Shown: piece after piece, positions 25,425-35,604 of the stretch
Numbering within the stretch: position 1 is the first letter of the stretch
How the letters are laid out: every line of letters begins with the position of its first letter
Assembly: GCA_965197825.1 (NCBI GenBank)
Contig: CBDANW010000002.1
Coordinates: 1,240,001-1,304,000, forward strand
Origin: CBDANW01 sp965197825
GTDB taxonomy: Bacteria > Acidobacteriota > Vicinamibacteria > Marinacidobacterales > DATDRI01
Direction: 5' to 3'
Length of the DNA stretch: 64,000 nt
Translations under genes and position numbers: made by a program
Notes under the pieces: model-generated
What the model was told of the DNA's origin: nothing
Databases searched by the model: none
Seen by the model: only the letters and a program-made list of their open reading frames with translations

Positions 25425-26849
25425 CTACGCCGCCGTAAAGCCCGGCCAAAGCCGGGCCAAGGCGAACCCGACCAACAGGATCGCGATCCACACCAGCCCG
25501 GCAAGCACGAGGCCTCGGGTGAACATGGTTCGAAGGTTCACGCCGTAGCCCGCCGACACCGCCGGGCCGCCTGCCGATGAGGGCAGGGCGAAGCCACAAT
25601 TCACCGCGGCCGCCACAATGTACACGAACGGCATCGGATCCAGACCGGCCTGATCGAATGTGGTAATGGCGATGGGGATCGTCACCGCGGCCGCCGCCGT
25701 GTTGCTGGTGATCTGCGTGATCACAATGGCGAGCAGCGAGAACAACGCCACGGCGACGAAGCCGCCGCCGCTCGCGTAAGGCACCAGCATCTCGGCAATT
25801 TCTCGCGCGGCACCCGTTTCGCCGAGTACGCGGCCCAACGCCGCGCCTCCCGCAAACAGATAGAGGAGCCCCCACACGATCTTCTCCTGCGCGAACTCCC
25901 AGCGGAGCACTGGCTCTCCACCCGGCCGGACGATGAAGCACAGGAGACCGAAGGTGAGAAACGCGAAGGCGGGCTGGAAGCTCGGCAAGAGCGTTGCGTA
26001 GAACTGTCGCGTGAAGGCGGCAGCGACCGCTGCCACGAAGAGCCCCAGCGCCAGCGTTCCTGGGAGCTCATGGCGCCAAGGTTGCGCAGTTCCTTGCGGA
26101 AGTAATCGCGCGATCCCTCCACGCTTCCCCGCTCGTGCCGGAACGCCCACACCATATAGAGGAAGGAAACCGTCGCGACGGTTACCGCAAGCGTGAGCAT
26201 CCGCGTCACCCAGGTCATGAAGAGATACTCGCGGCCCGTCACCGACTCCTCGATGAAGTTCACCGTGAGCAGGTTGGGCGCACCCCTGAGTGGGCTCGCC
26301 ATGCCCCCGACGCTTGTGCCCCACGCCACGGACAAGCCGAGCGCGGTACCGAAACGCGCTCTCGCGAAGATCGGCCACGCCGATGAAACGCAGCATCGCC
26401 ACGACGATCGGCATCATGGCCGCCGCGACGATGGTGTTCGGCAAGACGGTGCTGAGCGCTACGGCGATGGCGAACCAGGCGAGAATCTGCCTTTGTTTCC
26501 GGGTGCCGACCGTGAGGAGCGCCGTGAGCGCAATGCGCCGATCCAACCCCCAACGTATCCAGGCCGCGCCCAGAAGTAACACGATGAGGTTGGTTGCGTA
26601 GGCGGGCAGGACGACGTCGAGCGACACGAAGCCGAAGAGAGCAGCTGTCGCGAGCGGCAGCAATGCCGTGACGGCGAGGTGCACCGGTGCCGTGACCCAC
26701 CACCACGCCATCCAGGCCAACAAACCGACGGCGGCACGCGCCTCGTACGCCATGCCGGAGATGGGAACGACGAGGGTGGTGAGGAAGATCGCGGGTCCCA
26801 CCAGAAGATGAAGGATTGGGGCTCGGTCGGGCGGGGGCGCGGACGGCAT
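25425..26849 (-). pseudogene. DASS-family anion symporter with two compensating frameshifts
   Basis: A sodium/dicarboxylate- or sulphate-type (DASS, SLC13) membrane transporter. The N-terminal part (from 26849 down to about 26355) and the C-terminal part (about 26060 to 25425) lie in one frame. The middle 290 bp make sense only in another frame, where the family's conserved SVAWGTSVGGMASPLRG and NLLTVNF segments appear. One extra base near 26351-26356 and one missing base near 26062-26068 explain this. As written, the open frame carries about 95 nonsense residues across a conserved helix pair, so the product would be inactive. Either the gene is decayed or the consensus sequence has two errors. 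Confidence 0.8.
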
Positions 26850-26864
26850 ATCAAAAGGTCGACG

Positions 26865-27506
26865 TCACGTGGCCGGGTAAAACGCCTTCACCCGTTCGTA
26901 CAACTCCGCGGTGGCCTGGCAATCCGCCAGACAATATCGCGCGATCTCTTCATGTCTCCCGTCACGAAAGGCGCCTCCGATCTGAGACCCGTCGAGCTCC
27001 GACTTGGGCGAGGGGATGCCGAAAATAGCGCAAAAGTAATCCAGCGTTCCCCTGCGATGACGATCATTTCCCGCCAACACCTCGCGGACGTCGAAGTGGG
27101 GCCTAGTGGTGTAACGCCGAATGGGCAGGGGCATGCTAGGGGGTATCTCGAGGATCGCGCTCCTTATATTGATGTAGGGGAAATCGAAGCTCTTGCCGTT
27201 GAAGGTGACGAAGAGCTTGGGGTTGGTCCTTTCGAGATACTCCCAGAAAGAAGTCAGGAGCACTTTTTCGTCCGTTCCGTAGTAAGTCTCCTTGAGGGTA
27301 CTCTCGGCGTCCAGGAGACCAATGCAGACGATGCGGCCCGTCGTCGGATCGAGCCCGAACCGCTCGATGGCTTCCTCCTTGCGCGCCTCTATTTCTTCTT
27401 CGCTAGCTTCGGGACGGCGAAGGCTGCGAAAGAGGATCTCAAGCGCCCGAGCCGGGATCGCATCCACATCCCGTCCGACCGTTTCGATATCCACAACGAG
27501 AGGCAT
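26865..27506 (-). CDS. Predicted DEDDy 3'-5' exonuclease (PolB exonuclease-like)
   Basis: An RNase H-fold exonuclease of the DNA polymerase B exo2 type. Exo I is VDIET near residue 6, Exo II NGKSFDFPY near 102, and Exo III YCLADCQATAELY near 190, the last giving the DEDDy Tyr/Asp pair. It should remove nucleotides from DNA or RNA 3' ends. The start is ATG 27506, preceded by AAGGAGG at good spacing. It lies 30 bp downstream of the large oxidoreductase gene on the same strand and is probably co-transcribed. Confidence 0.82.
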   Translation of the reverse strand: MPLVVDIETVGRDVDAIPARALEILFRSLRRPEASEEEIEARKEEAIERFGLDPTTGRIVCIGLLDAESTLKETYYGTDEKVLLTSFWEYLERTNPKLFVTFNGKSFDFPYINIRSAILEIPPSMPLPIRRYTTRPHFDVREVLAGNDRHRRGTLDYFCAIFGIPSPKSELDGSQIGGAFRDGRHEEIARYCLADCQATAELYERVKAFYPAT

Positions 27507-27536
27507 CACGCCTCCTTCCTTATCGGGTGCATCGGG

Positions 27537-30380
27537 TTAGATCAGGCCCGCCGCCCGTGCCACGACCTCGGCGGGATGGTACGCGCGGCGGCCCGTTGCG
27601 TCCGCGATCTGGTGCCGACAGGAAGTCCCGGGCGCCGCCAAGACCGTATCGGGCGCCGCCTGCCGCACCGCGGGCAGCAGCTTCCGCTTGGCCATTTCCA
27701 GCGAGATGTCGAAATGCTCACGCTCGTAGCCGAACGACCCGGCCATCCCGCAGCAGCCGGAATCCACCACCTCGATCGGAGAGCCGGTCTGCTTCAGAAA
27801 GCTCACCAAGGGGTCCACGCCGGAGAGCGCCTTTTGATGGCAATGACCGTGCACCAGGATTTCCTTGGGCGCTTCCGGAAAATCGAACTCCAGACCCACC
27901 AAGAACTCCTCGATCAGAAAACTCGCCTTGGCCACCGCCTCGGATTCCGGACCCGGCACGAGATCGGGGTACTCGTCGCGCAGACTGAGTAGGCAGGATG
28001 GCTCGCACCCCACGATGGCGTGACCCTCTTGGACGTAAGGATACAGGAGCTCGACGTTGGCCTCGGCCAACGAGCGTGCTTCGGTCAGCAAGCCCTTCGA
28101 GATGGCGGGACGGCCGCAGCAGCGCTTCGCCGCCAACACCACGTCGAAGCCCGCCGCTTCCAGCAACCGGGTGGCGGCGACCCCGATCTGGGGATCGTTG
28201 TAGTTCATGAACGTGTCGTGGAACAGAACGACTCGCTTGCGATCGCCGCCGGCAGACAGGTCGCGATTCACGAACCAATCCGCAAAGCTCTGCCGCGCGA
28301 AGGGTGGCGGGCTGCGACGGCGGTCGATGCCGGCCCACCTTTCCAGCCCCCACCGGAAGAGCCGGTTTCGAGCGATCCAATTGGACAGCGGCGCCGTCGC
28401 CACACCCAAGCGCCCCATTGCCTCCACCTGGGTGAACATCCGATCCCGGAGCGGATGGGGGTTCTCGCGATAGTAGAGAGCCAGGAAATCCGCCTTGAGG
28501 CGGGCCATGTCCACGTTGGAAGGACACTCGGCCTTACATCCCTTGCAGGAGATGCATAGATCCATGACCCGAAAGAGTCTTTCCCCCGTGAGCTCGTCCG
28601 GATCTAGCCGCCCGTCGAGAACGGCTCGCAGCGCGTTGGCCCGGCCGCGGGTGGAATCCTCCTCGTCTTGCGTCACCATGTAAGAGGGGCACATCGTGCC
28701 TTCGTGCTTCTTCCGGCACACGCCGGCGCCGTTACAGAGCTCCACCGCCCGCGCGAAGCCGCCTTCTTTCTTATAGGGAAACACCGTGGGGAGGTCGATG
28801 GTTTGATACGTCGCGCCGTAGCGGAGGTTCTCGGTCATGGGTGGCGCGTTCACGATTTTCCCGGGGTTCATCATCCCTTGTGGATCGAAGGTGGCCTTGA
28901 GCTTCTGAAAGGCTTGGTAGAGCCTCGGTCCGAATAGCTTCTCGTTGAAGTGACTGCGCGCCAGCCCGTCACCGTGCTCGCCGCTCATGGCACCACCGAA
29001 CTCCAATACCAGGTTGCTGATGTCCTCCGCCAGCCCGCGCATCTTTTGAACTTCGGAGCCTTCTTTGAGATTGACGAGCGGCCGAATGTGCAGGCAGCCG
29101 GCCCCGGCATGCGCGTAGAACGAGCCAACCGTTTCATGGCCGGCCAGGACTTCGTTGAACCGCCCGATGTATTCGGAGAGCCGCTCCGGCGCGACCGCGG
29201 TGTCCTCGACGAACGCGATGGGCTTGTGATCCCCGGGGAGCCCCAGCAAGAGCGGGAGAGCCGCCTTCCTCACCTTCCAGACATTCGCCTGGCCGGCCTC
29301 ATCCAGAACACGGACCATCGCCTGAGATGTACGCCCGAGTCGAGACTCGAGCTCGTCGATCTTGGCAATCACTTCGCTTTCGGAACCGCCGTTGAACTCG
29401 ATGACCATCAGAGCCTTCGGCTCTCCCTGAACGAAGTGCAGCCGGCGGGAGTACTCGAGCGACTGGCGGGCCAGATCGAGCACCATCTGGTCCACCAGCT
29501 CCACCGCTGAAGGCCCGAGCTCCAAGGCTTCGAAACCGGTCTTGAGGGCGGGCAACAGTCCATCGAAGTGCAGCACGGCAAGACCAGTCGCCGGTGGCAA
29601 CGGAACCAATTCCAGCTTCGCCTCCACGACCGTGGCCAACGTCCCTTCGGAGCCGACGATCAGCTTGGCCAGGTTGATCTCGTCGGGATCGAGGAGCTCG
29701 TCGAGATTGTAGCCGCTCACGCGGCGAGGAATACGTGGGTAACACTTGTCGATCTCCGGCCGGTACTTTTCTGCGAGCTCGAGCGCCCCCCGGTAGATCT
29801 TGGCTTCCAAACTGTCGCCCTCGGTCTTAGATTTTATGTCCCGTCTCCAGACCGGACCGAAGACGGCTTCCGTCCCGTCGGCGAGAATCGCTCGCACCTC
29901 GATGACATTGTCCACCGTCTTGCCGTAAATGAGGGAGCGTGCGCCCGCGGAATTGTTGCCGATCATCCCGCCGAGATTGGCGCGATTGCTAGTGGCCGTC
30001 TCGGGACCGAATCGAACTCCATGCAGCTTGAGATAGGCCCCTAGACCATCCTGGATGATCCCGGGCTGGACTCTCACCCAACGCTCCGGGATGTTGAGCT
30101 CGAGGACCCGGTTCATGTACTTCGAGAGATCCATGATCACGGCTTCGCCGACCGCTTGTCCGGCAAGCGACGTGCCCCCGCCACGAGGAAGGACGGGGAC
30201 TCCTGCCTTCGCGGCCAGCCGGACGGTCTGCTCCACGTCGTCGCGGTGTTTGGGGATCACGACACCGAGGGGCTCGATCTGGTAGATGCTGGCGTCGGTG
30301 GAGTAGAGGAGCCGGGTGTAGTGATCGAAGCGGATCTCGCCCTCGATCGTCTCCGCGAGCTCACGCGCCAATTCCGGCAT
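27537..30380 (-). CDS. FAD-linked oxidase fused to Fe-S / CCG-domain oxidoreductase
   Basis: A 947-residue fusion of the D-lactate dehydrogenase / YdiJ type. Residues about 35-220 are a PCMH FAD-binding domain (PRGGGTSLAGQ near 65; NLGGMIGNNSAGAR near 130), about 240-510 the FAD-oxidase C-terminal domain (HAGAGCLHIRP, GGAMSGEHGDGLAR), about 550-640 a ferredoxin-like region (CNGAGVC, later CISCKGCKAECP), and about 680-940 two cysteine-rich CCG domains (CCGRPAISKG and CCGMAGSFGYE). It probably oxidises a 2-hydroxy acid and passes electrons through FAD and Fe-S clusters to the respiratory chain. The substrate cannot be decided from sequence; D-lactate and 2-hydroxyglutarate are options. Confidence 0.9.
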   Translation of the reverse strand: MPELARELAETIEGEIRFDHYTRLLYSTDASIYQIEPLGVVIPKHRDDVEQTVRLAAKAGVPVLPRGGGTSLAGQAVGEAVIMDLSKYMNRVLELNIPERWVRVQPGIIQDGLGAYLKLHGVRFGPETATSNRANLGGMIGNNSAGARSLIYGKTVDNVIEVRAILADGTEAVFGPVWRRDIKSKTEGDSLEAKIYRGALELAEKYRPEIDKCYPRIPRRVSGYNLDELLDPDEINLAKLIVGSEGTLATVVEAKLELVPLPPATGLAVLHFDGLLPALKTGFEALELGPSAVELVDQMVLDLARQSLEYSRRLHFVQGEPKALMVIEFNGGSESEVIAKIDELESRLGRTSQAMVRVLDEAGQANVWKVRKAALPLLLGLPGDHKPIAFVEDTAVAPERLSEYIGRFNEVLAGHETVGSFYAHAGAGCLHIRPLVNLKEGSEVQKMRGLAEDISNLVLEFGGAMSGEHGDGLARSHFNEKLFGPRLYQAFQKLKATFDPQGMMNPGKIVNAPPMTENLRYGATYQTIDLPTVFPYKKEGGFARAVELCNGAGVCRKKHEGTMCPSYMVTQDEEDSTRGRANALRAVLDGRLDPDELTGERLFRVMDLCISCKGCKAECPSNVDMARLKADFLALYYRENPHPLRDRMFTQVEAMGRLGVATAPLSNWIARNRLFRWGLERWAGIDRRRSPPPFARQSFADWFVNRDLSAGGDRKRVVLFHDTFMNYNDPQIGVAATRLLEAAGFDVVLAAKRCCGRPAISKGLLTEARSLAEANVELLYPYVQEGHAIVGCEPSCLLSLRDEYPDLVPGPESEAVAKASFLIEEFLVGLEFDFPEAPKEILVHGHCHQKALSGVDPLVSFLKQTGSPIEVVDSGCCGMAGSFGYEREHFDISLEMAKRKLLPAVRQAAPDTVLAAPGTSCRHQIADATGRRAYHPAEVVARAAGLI

Positions 30381-30488
30381 GGTCGGGCATTCTCACACGC
30401 GGAGAGCGCCGCTTCAAACTGCCCCTTCTCCCTCGTTGCCTGTGGCCTGCTGCGACAGCGAGGCGTTTTGTGTTAGGGTCAGGCCAAT

Positions 30489-31496
30489 ATGAAATTCGCC
30501 ATCCGCGCCTGCCTGCTGCTTCTTCTTACCTCCACCGCGCTCGTTGCTTGCGGTCCTGGAGGCGACATGGGCGAAGACGACAAGATCGTCATCCGGCTGG
30601 GGCTCATCGGCTTTCCCGACTCCCCTTTCGATCGAGGCGCTCTCAAGTTCAAGGAATTATTGGAAGCGCGGCTGCCCGATCGAGTGGAAGTTCGCATCTA
30701 CGGAGCGACTTAGCTCGGCGAGGACAAAGAAATGCTGGAGGGTCTCCGGCTAGGAACCTCGAGATGCATGTCCCTTCCTCGGTCCTGCCCTCGGTGGAGC
30801 CTATGTTCGGGCTCTTCGATCTGCCGTTCCTGATCGAAGACCGGGCCCAGATGGAGCAGATCGCGGACGGGCCGGTGGGCGAGCAGCTGGCCGCAAAGCT
30901 GCTGGAGCATGGGATCGTTCTTCTCGGTTTCTGGGAGAACGGGTTCCGCATGATTACCAACAACGTGCGACCGATCGTCAAACCGGAGGATCTCCAAAGA
31001 ATCAAGATCCGAACCCCCAAAGATCCCGAAAGAGTCAAGCTCTTCAGCGCCTTCGGCGCCAATCCCACTTCGATGGCCTTCGGTGAAGTCTTCTCGGCGC
31101 TCAAACAAGGTGTAATCGATGGTCAGGAGAATCCGCTCTCCCAGATCGTTCCTTCCCGGTTCCATGAAGTGCAGAAGTTTCTTTCCACCTCGCGTCACGT
31201 CTACACGCCCGCTTATCCGCTGATGAGCGAGGCCTATTTCGGATCGCTCGAACCGGACATCCAGACCGCGATAAGGGAAGTGGCCGTCGAGGTCGGCCGC
31301 TACCATCGCGAGAGCCTAGCGGAAACAAGACCGGCGCCACCTGGCGTTTCTCGAAGGAAAGCTCCAGATCGACGACATCGATCGGGCGGCATTCGAGGCG
31401 ATGGGCGCGCCGCTCTACGAGCATTACATCGAGCGATTTGGCCCCGAGCTCGTCGAAGCGGCGCGAGGCTACCGATCTAGTACTGCTGAGCCCTAA
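30489..31496 (+). pseudogene. dctP: TRAP transporter substrate-binding protein (DctP), interrupted
   Basis: It starts as a normal DctP lipoprotein: signal ending LVACG, then IVIRLGLIGFPDSPFDRGA. A TAG at 30711-30713 replaces the Gln expected in IYGATQLGEDKEM. After LRLGT a one-base loss near 30757 shifts to the frame of LEMHVPSSVLPS. A second shift near 31320 is needed to reach the true C-terminus (LAFLEGKLQIDDIDRAAFEAMG...STAEP, stop at 31494). The body shows family motifs (FWENGFRMITN, GQENPLSQI). One nonsense plus two frame changes point to real decay, or to very poor local sequence. It heads a TRAP operon. Confidence 0.85.
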
Positions 31497-31516
31497 ACCC
31501 TGCCTCCTCGATCCAG

Positions 31517-32005
31517 ATGTCTACGCGCTTTGCCGATCGGCGCGAGCGCGTCATTCGCCGCTTCCTGGAAACGACCCTCGTGGTGGCCCTCGCCTCGATG
31601 GTGGTCATCTGTTTCCTGGAGGTGGTGCTTCGCTACGGATTGGGTAGCAGCTTCGGCTGGTACGACGAGTTCACCGGCTACCTCCTGGTCTGGCTCACTT
31701 TCCTAGGCGCCGTCACCGCACAACTGGAAGAAAAGCACATCGGCGTCGGTGATCTGGCCGGACGCTTCGGCCCGCGCTGGCGTCGAGCCGCCGCCGTCAT
31801 GACCCTCGGCCTCATGGTGCTGCTGCATGTCCTTCTTCTCTACTACGGCGGCCAACTGGCGAGCCGTTTTCTCACCGATCGCGCCATCACGCTTCCTGTA
31901 CCGATGGGGATCATCTACGCGGTGATACCTCTATCGGCAGCTCTCATGCTAGTGCTGCTCGTGATCCAACTGGGCCGCCTCCTTCGGTCGGAGCCCGAGA
32001 GCTGA
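31517..32005 (+). CDS. dctQ: TRAP transporter small membrane subunit (DctQ)
   Basis: 162 residues with four predicted membrane helices (about residues 18-38, 50-70, 88-110 and 128-150). It has the DctQ signature: RYGLGSSFGWYDEFTGYLLVW near residue 37 (given only as position), then EEKHIGVGDL. With DctM it forms the membrane part of a sodium-driven uptake system for organic acids captured by DctP. The gene is intact. Its TGA overlaps the ATG of dctM (TGATG). Confidence 0.88.
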   Translation: MSTRFADRRERVIRRFLETTLVVALASMVVICFLEVVLRYGLGSSFGWYDEFTGYLLVWLTFLGAVTAQLEEKHIGVGDLAGRFGPRWRRAAAVMTLGLMVLLHVLLLYYGGQLASRFLTDRAITLPVPMGIIYAVIPLSAALMLVLLVIQLGRLLRSEPES

Positions 32006-33292
32006 TGGAGCTCCTTCTCCTCGTTGTCGTCGCCCTTCTGGCGCTCGTCGGCCTTCCGATTGGCTACGTGCTGATCGCGGCAAGCATCGTGCTCATCGTC
32101 TTGACGACCAATACTCCCCTGGGCGTGGTTCCCCTCCGCCTGTTCAATGGCACGGACAGCTTTCCGATGGTGGCGGTACCTCTCTTCATCTTCGCCGGCG
32201 CGCTCATGAATTGGGCGGGGATCTCGCATCGGCTGGTGGAGCTGGCCAACAGTCTCGTCGGGTTCGTGCGCGGGGGGCTCGCCATGACCACCACCGTTTC
32301 GAGCATGTTCTTTTCCGAGATCTCGGGCTCGGCCGTGGCCGACGCCGCCGCCTTAGGAAGCGTCCTCATTCCCGCTATGAAACAGAGGGGGTTATCCGGC
32401 GCGCTTTGCCGCGGCGGTGCTCTCTTCCTCCGCGACCATCGCCATCATCATCCCGCCCTCGATCCCCATGATTCTCTACGGGGCGATCTCGGGCTCTTCC
32501 ATCGTCAGGCTGTTCCTGGCGGGCGTGGTTCCCGGGATCCTGTGCGGCGTGGCTATCATGTTGACAAGCTACTGGCTGGCGCGGCGCGGTGGATTCGCCG
32601 AGTCCGAGCCTTTTGATTGGAAGCGGGTGACCGTCGGGTTCCGCCGCACGTTCCTGGCCCTTTCCCTGCCCGTGGTCATCCTGGGGGGAATCTTCGTGGG
32701 TCTCTTCACCGCGACGGAAGCCGCCGCGGTCGCCGTAGTATTGGCACTGCTGTTAGGGTTTTTCGCTTATCGTGCGATTGAAGCGAAGGACCTGCGGTCC
32801 ATTTTGGTGGATTCCGCTTCTCAAACTGCGGTGGTCATGATTCTGGTGGCCGGCTCGGCGATCCTGGGCTGGTACCTGGCCAACCAGCAGGTGCCCGAAC
32901 GACTGGCGACATTTGCACTAGCCCACGTGGGTAGCAAGACCGGAGCCCTGCTCCTTATCGACGGCCTATGGCTGGCGGCGGGGATGATCCTGCACAGCGC
33001 CGCGGCCATCGTGCTCCTCGTGCCGATCCTGATGCCGCTCACGACCGAGTTGGGGATCGACCCGATCCATTTCGGCCTCATGGTCACCGTCAGCCTGGCC
33101 ATCGGACAACAAACACCACCGGTGGCCTCGGTTCTCATCACGACGTGCTCGATCGCCAAGGTTCCGCTTGGCGAAGTGATGCGGGTCAACATCTTCTTCA
33201 TTCTCGCCATGTTCGTCGTGCTCATGCTGGTGACGTTCTTCCCCGCGCTGAGCCTTTGGCTGCCGTCGCTCGTTTCCCCAGCGTCTGGCTAA
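32005..33292 (+). pseudogene. dctM: TRAP transporter large membrane subunit (DctM) with a frameshift
   Basis: The first 130 residues (FNGTDSFPMVAVPLF, FFSEISGSAVADAAALGSV) are in one frame; after AMKQRG near 32392 the DctM sequence continues in another (YPARFAAAVLSSSATIAII, then PPSIPMILYGAISG). One extra base in GGGGGTT (32387-32393) is the simplest explanation. A second polypeptide starting inside (about 32417) would lack the first five helices. The stop codon TAA at 33290-33292 lies inside the first unit of an intergenic repeat array, so the C-terminus (ASG) is repeat-encoded. Confidence 0.85.
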
Positions 33293-33483
33293 CTTGAGTT
33301 CGGCACGCACGCCTAATGACGCTGGAAATCGGCTAGGTCGAGTTTGGCACCCCGCCTCAATGACGCCAGAAAGACCTTCGCAGACGCGTCTGGCTAACTT
33401 GAGTTCGGCACCCACGCCTAATGACGCTGGACGGCGTCTGGATAGGCTGAGTTTTGCACCCCCCGTTCAACGACGCCGGAAAT
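33281..33483. repeat. Tandem array of four 48-52 bp GCCGTC/GACGGC-type repeats
   Basis: Units begin at about 33281, 33331, 33386 and 33433. The first and third are nearly identical (GCGTCTGGCTAACTTGAGTT, then CGGCAC(G/C)CACGCCTAATGACGCTGG). Each unit begins with GCGTC or a remnant and ends with GACGC(C/T), so its ends can pair. Other members of the family lie at 6459-6573, 40454-40561, 42052-42074 (fragment) and 60421-60494, always between genes. Confidence 0.75.
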
Positions 33484-33606
33484 GCGCGCCGGCGCCGAAT
33501 GGGTCGAGTCGACGGACGTGCTAGATTAGGCCTTACTGGCGCGGCTTCCTCAACATGGTGGAGGGCGGGCCTGTGACTTGCAGGTGAGCGAAAGAGCATT
33601 CAAGAG

Positions 33607-35604
33607 ATGGAGGGCCTACCCTTTCTTCGCGATCTCGTCGTTCTCCTCGCCGTCGGCATCCCGGTCGTCGTCATTGCGCACCGGCTCCGCATTCCGACCG
33701 TAGCCGGCTTCTTACTTGCCGGCGTGGCCATTGGGCCGTACGGCTTCGGTCTCATCGCCCGCACGTCAAGCGTTACGGAGCTCGCCCAGCTTGGCGTGAT
33801 GCTTCTCCTGTTCACGATCGGTCTCGAGCTTTCTCTTTCCCGCATCATCCAGCTCGGCCGCGTCGTCCTCCAGGGCGGCGCCATGCAGGTTGGAGTCACG
33901 CTGCTCGTCGGAGCCGCCGCGTCCGGCCTCTGGTTCGGTGTTTCTTGGAACCGGGCTCTGTTCTACGGTGCGCTGCTGGCACTTTCCTCCACGGCGATCG
34001 TCCTCAAGCTCTACGCCGATCGGGTCGAGCTAGATAGTCCAGCCGGGCGGGTGGTGGTCTCCATCCTCCTGTTTCAAGACCTCTCTGTCGTTCCCCTGAT
34101 GCTCCTGATCCCGGTTCTTGCCCACGCCGACGCCGGAGGCACGGCGGGCATTTGGGGTGCCGTGGGAACGAGCCTGCTCGTGGTAATCACCTTGATGGTC
34201 GCGGGTCGTCTGATGATCCCATGGATCCTGGATCGCGTCGTGCTGCTGAGAAACCGGGAGCTCTTTACCCTATGCATTGGCTTCTTCGGTCTCGGTGCCG
34301 CGTTCGTCACCGCTAGCTTCGGACTCTCGCTCGCCCTCGGCGCCTTTCTCACCGGCCTCGTCATCTCGGAGTCGGAGTACGCTTTTCAAGCGATTTCGGA
34401 CGTCCGTCCGTTTCGGGACACTTTCAGTGGCATCTTCTTCACTTCCGTAGGGATGCTCCTCGACATCGAGTTCTTGACGTCTTCCCTCCTTCTCGTCATC
34501 GGTACGGCGGGCCTGATCCTCCTGATCAAGATCGGTGTGACGGTTGGAACCGTTCTCCTATTGCGCCGTACGTTCCACACCAGCCTGTTGAGCGGCATGG
34601 CCCTGGCTCAGGTCGGTGAGTTTTCCTTCCTGTTGGCCAGCGTCGGTGGTGAGGCCGGCTTGTTTGCCGGTAACGATTACCAACTCTTCATCGCGGCATC
34701 CGTTCTGACCATGATGGTCACGCCCGTTCTCATCACGGCGGCCCGACCGCTGGCCGATGGGCTCTCGTCCCGTCTCGGTCTCGCCGTTGCCTCGGCCGCT
34801 CCTTCCGAGTCCGAGGGCCTCGCCGAGCTTCGGGATCACGCGATCATCGTCGGGTACGGGCTCAGCGGAAGGCACCTGGTTCGAGTGCTCAAAGGAGCCG
34901 GCGTGGCCTACGTGACGCTCGAGCAAAACGGTCAGGTGGTGAGGAAGACTCGACAGGAAGGTATACGCATCCTTTTCGGTGACGGCACGCGAGAGGAGAC
35001 GCTGGAGCGTGTCGGGATCAAGAACGCGCGAGTCGTAATCTTCGCGATCGCCTCGCCGACCGATGAGCGGCGGGGCGTCGCGATCGCCCGTCGACTCAAT
35101 CCCGCCGCGCGCGTCTTGGTGCGCACGCGATACGTCACCGCCATCGACGAGCTGATGCGCCTGGGGGCCTCGGAGGTCGTCGTCGAGGAGTTCGAGGCGA
35201 CGCTGGAGCTCTTCGCTCGCGTCCTCGAGTTCTACGAGATACCGACGAATAAGATTCATCACGAGCTCGATGCGGTGCGCAACGAGCACTACCGGATGTT
35301 GCGCGAAGACTCGCTCGTGGACTTGAAGCTCGATGCCCTCCGGCATCTCGGCATCCATGGGGCTCTCGATCTCGTGGAGGTGGAGCAGGGGGCGCCTGCG
35401 ATCGGAAAGGACCCGACGGCGTTGAATCTAAGAAGACACACCGGGGCGACCGTGGTTGCCGTCGTGCGGTCGGGAAAGGCTTTCTACCGGCCCGATCCCA
35501 ACTTCGCCTTTCGGCCAGGCGACGCCGTCGTCCTGGTCGGGGATCGAGAGTCGCTCGATAAGGGCGCGGCGGTGTTTAAGGCGCTGGTGCCCAACGGACA
35601 CTAG
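33607..35604 (+). CDS. KefB/CPA2-type cation:proton antiporter with TrkA-N and TrkA-C domains
   Basis: 665 residues. About twelve membrane helices (residues about 5-385) form a sodium/hydrogen exchanger domain of the CPA2 type with FTIGLELSLSRI, LALSSTAIVLK and ALGAFLTGLVIS motifs. A Rossmann TrkA-N/RCK domain (about 415-535, GYGLSGRHLVRVLKGAGV) and a TrkA-C domain (about 575-660) follow. It should exchange potassium or sodium for protons under control of a nucleotide bound to the RCK domain. It stands alone behind the repeat array. A fragment of an unrelated smr gene follows its stop directly. Confidence 0.92.
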   Translation: MEGLPFLRDLVVLLAVGIPVVVIAHRLRIPTVAGFLLAGVAIGPYGFGLIARTSSVTELAQLGVMLLLFTIGLELSLSRIIQLGRVVLQGGAMQVGVTLLVGAAASGLWFGVSWNRALFYGALLALSSTAIVLKLYADRVELDSPAGRVVVSILLFQDLSVVPLMLLIPVLAHADAGGTAGIWGAVGTSLLVVITLMVAGRLMIPWILDRVVLLRNRELFTLCIGFFGLGAAFVTASFGLSLALGAFLTGLVISESEYAFQAISDVRPFRDTFSGIFFTSVGMLLDIEFLTSSLLLVIGTAGLILLIKIGVTVGTVLLLRRTFHTSLLSGMALAQVGEFSFLLASVGGEAGLFAGNDYQLFIAASVLTMMVTPVLITAARPLADGLSSRLGLAVASAAPSESEGLAELRDHAIIVGYGLSGRHLVRVLKGAGVAYVTLEQNGQVVRKTRQEGIRILFGDGTREETLERVGIKNARVVIFAIASPTDERRGVAIARRLNPAARVLVRTRYVTAIDELMRLGASEVVVEEFEATLELFARVLEFYEIPTNKIHHELDAVRNEHYRMLREDSLVDLKLDALRHLGIHGALDLVEVEQGAPAIGKDPTALNLRRHTGATVVAVVRSGKAFYRPDPNFAFRPGDAVVLVGDRESLDKGAAVFKALVPNGH

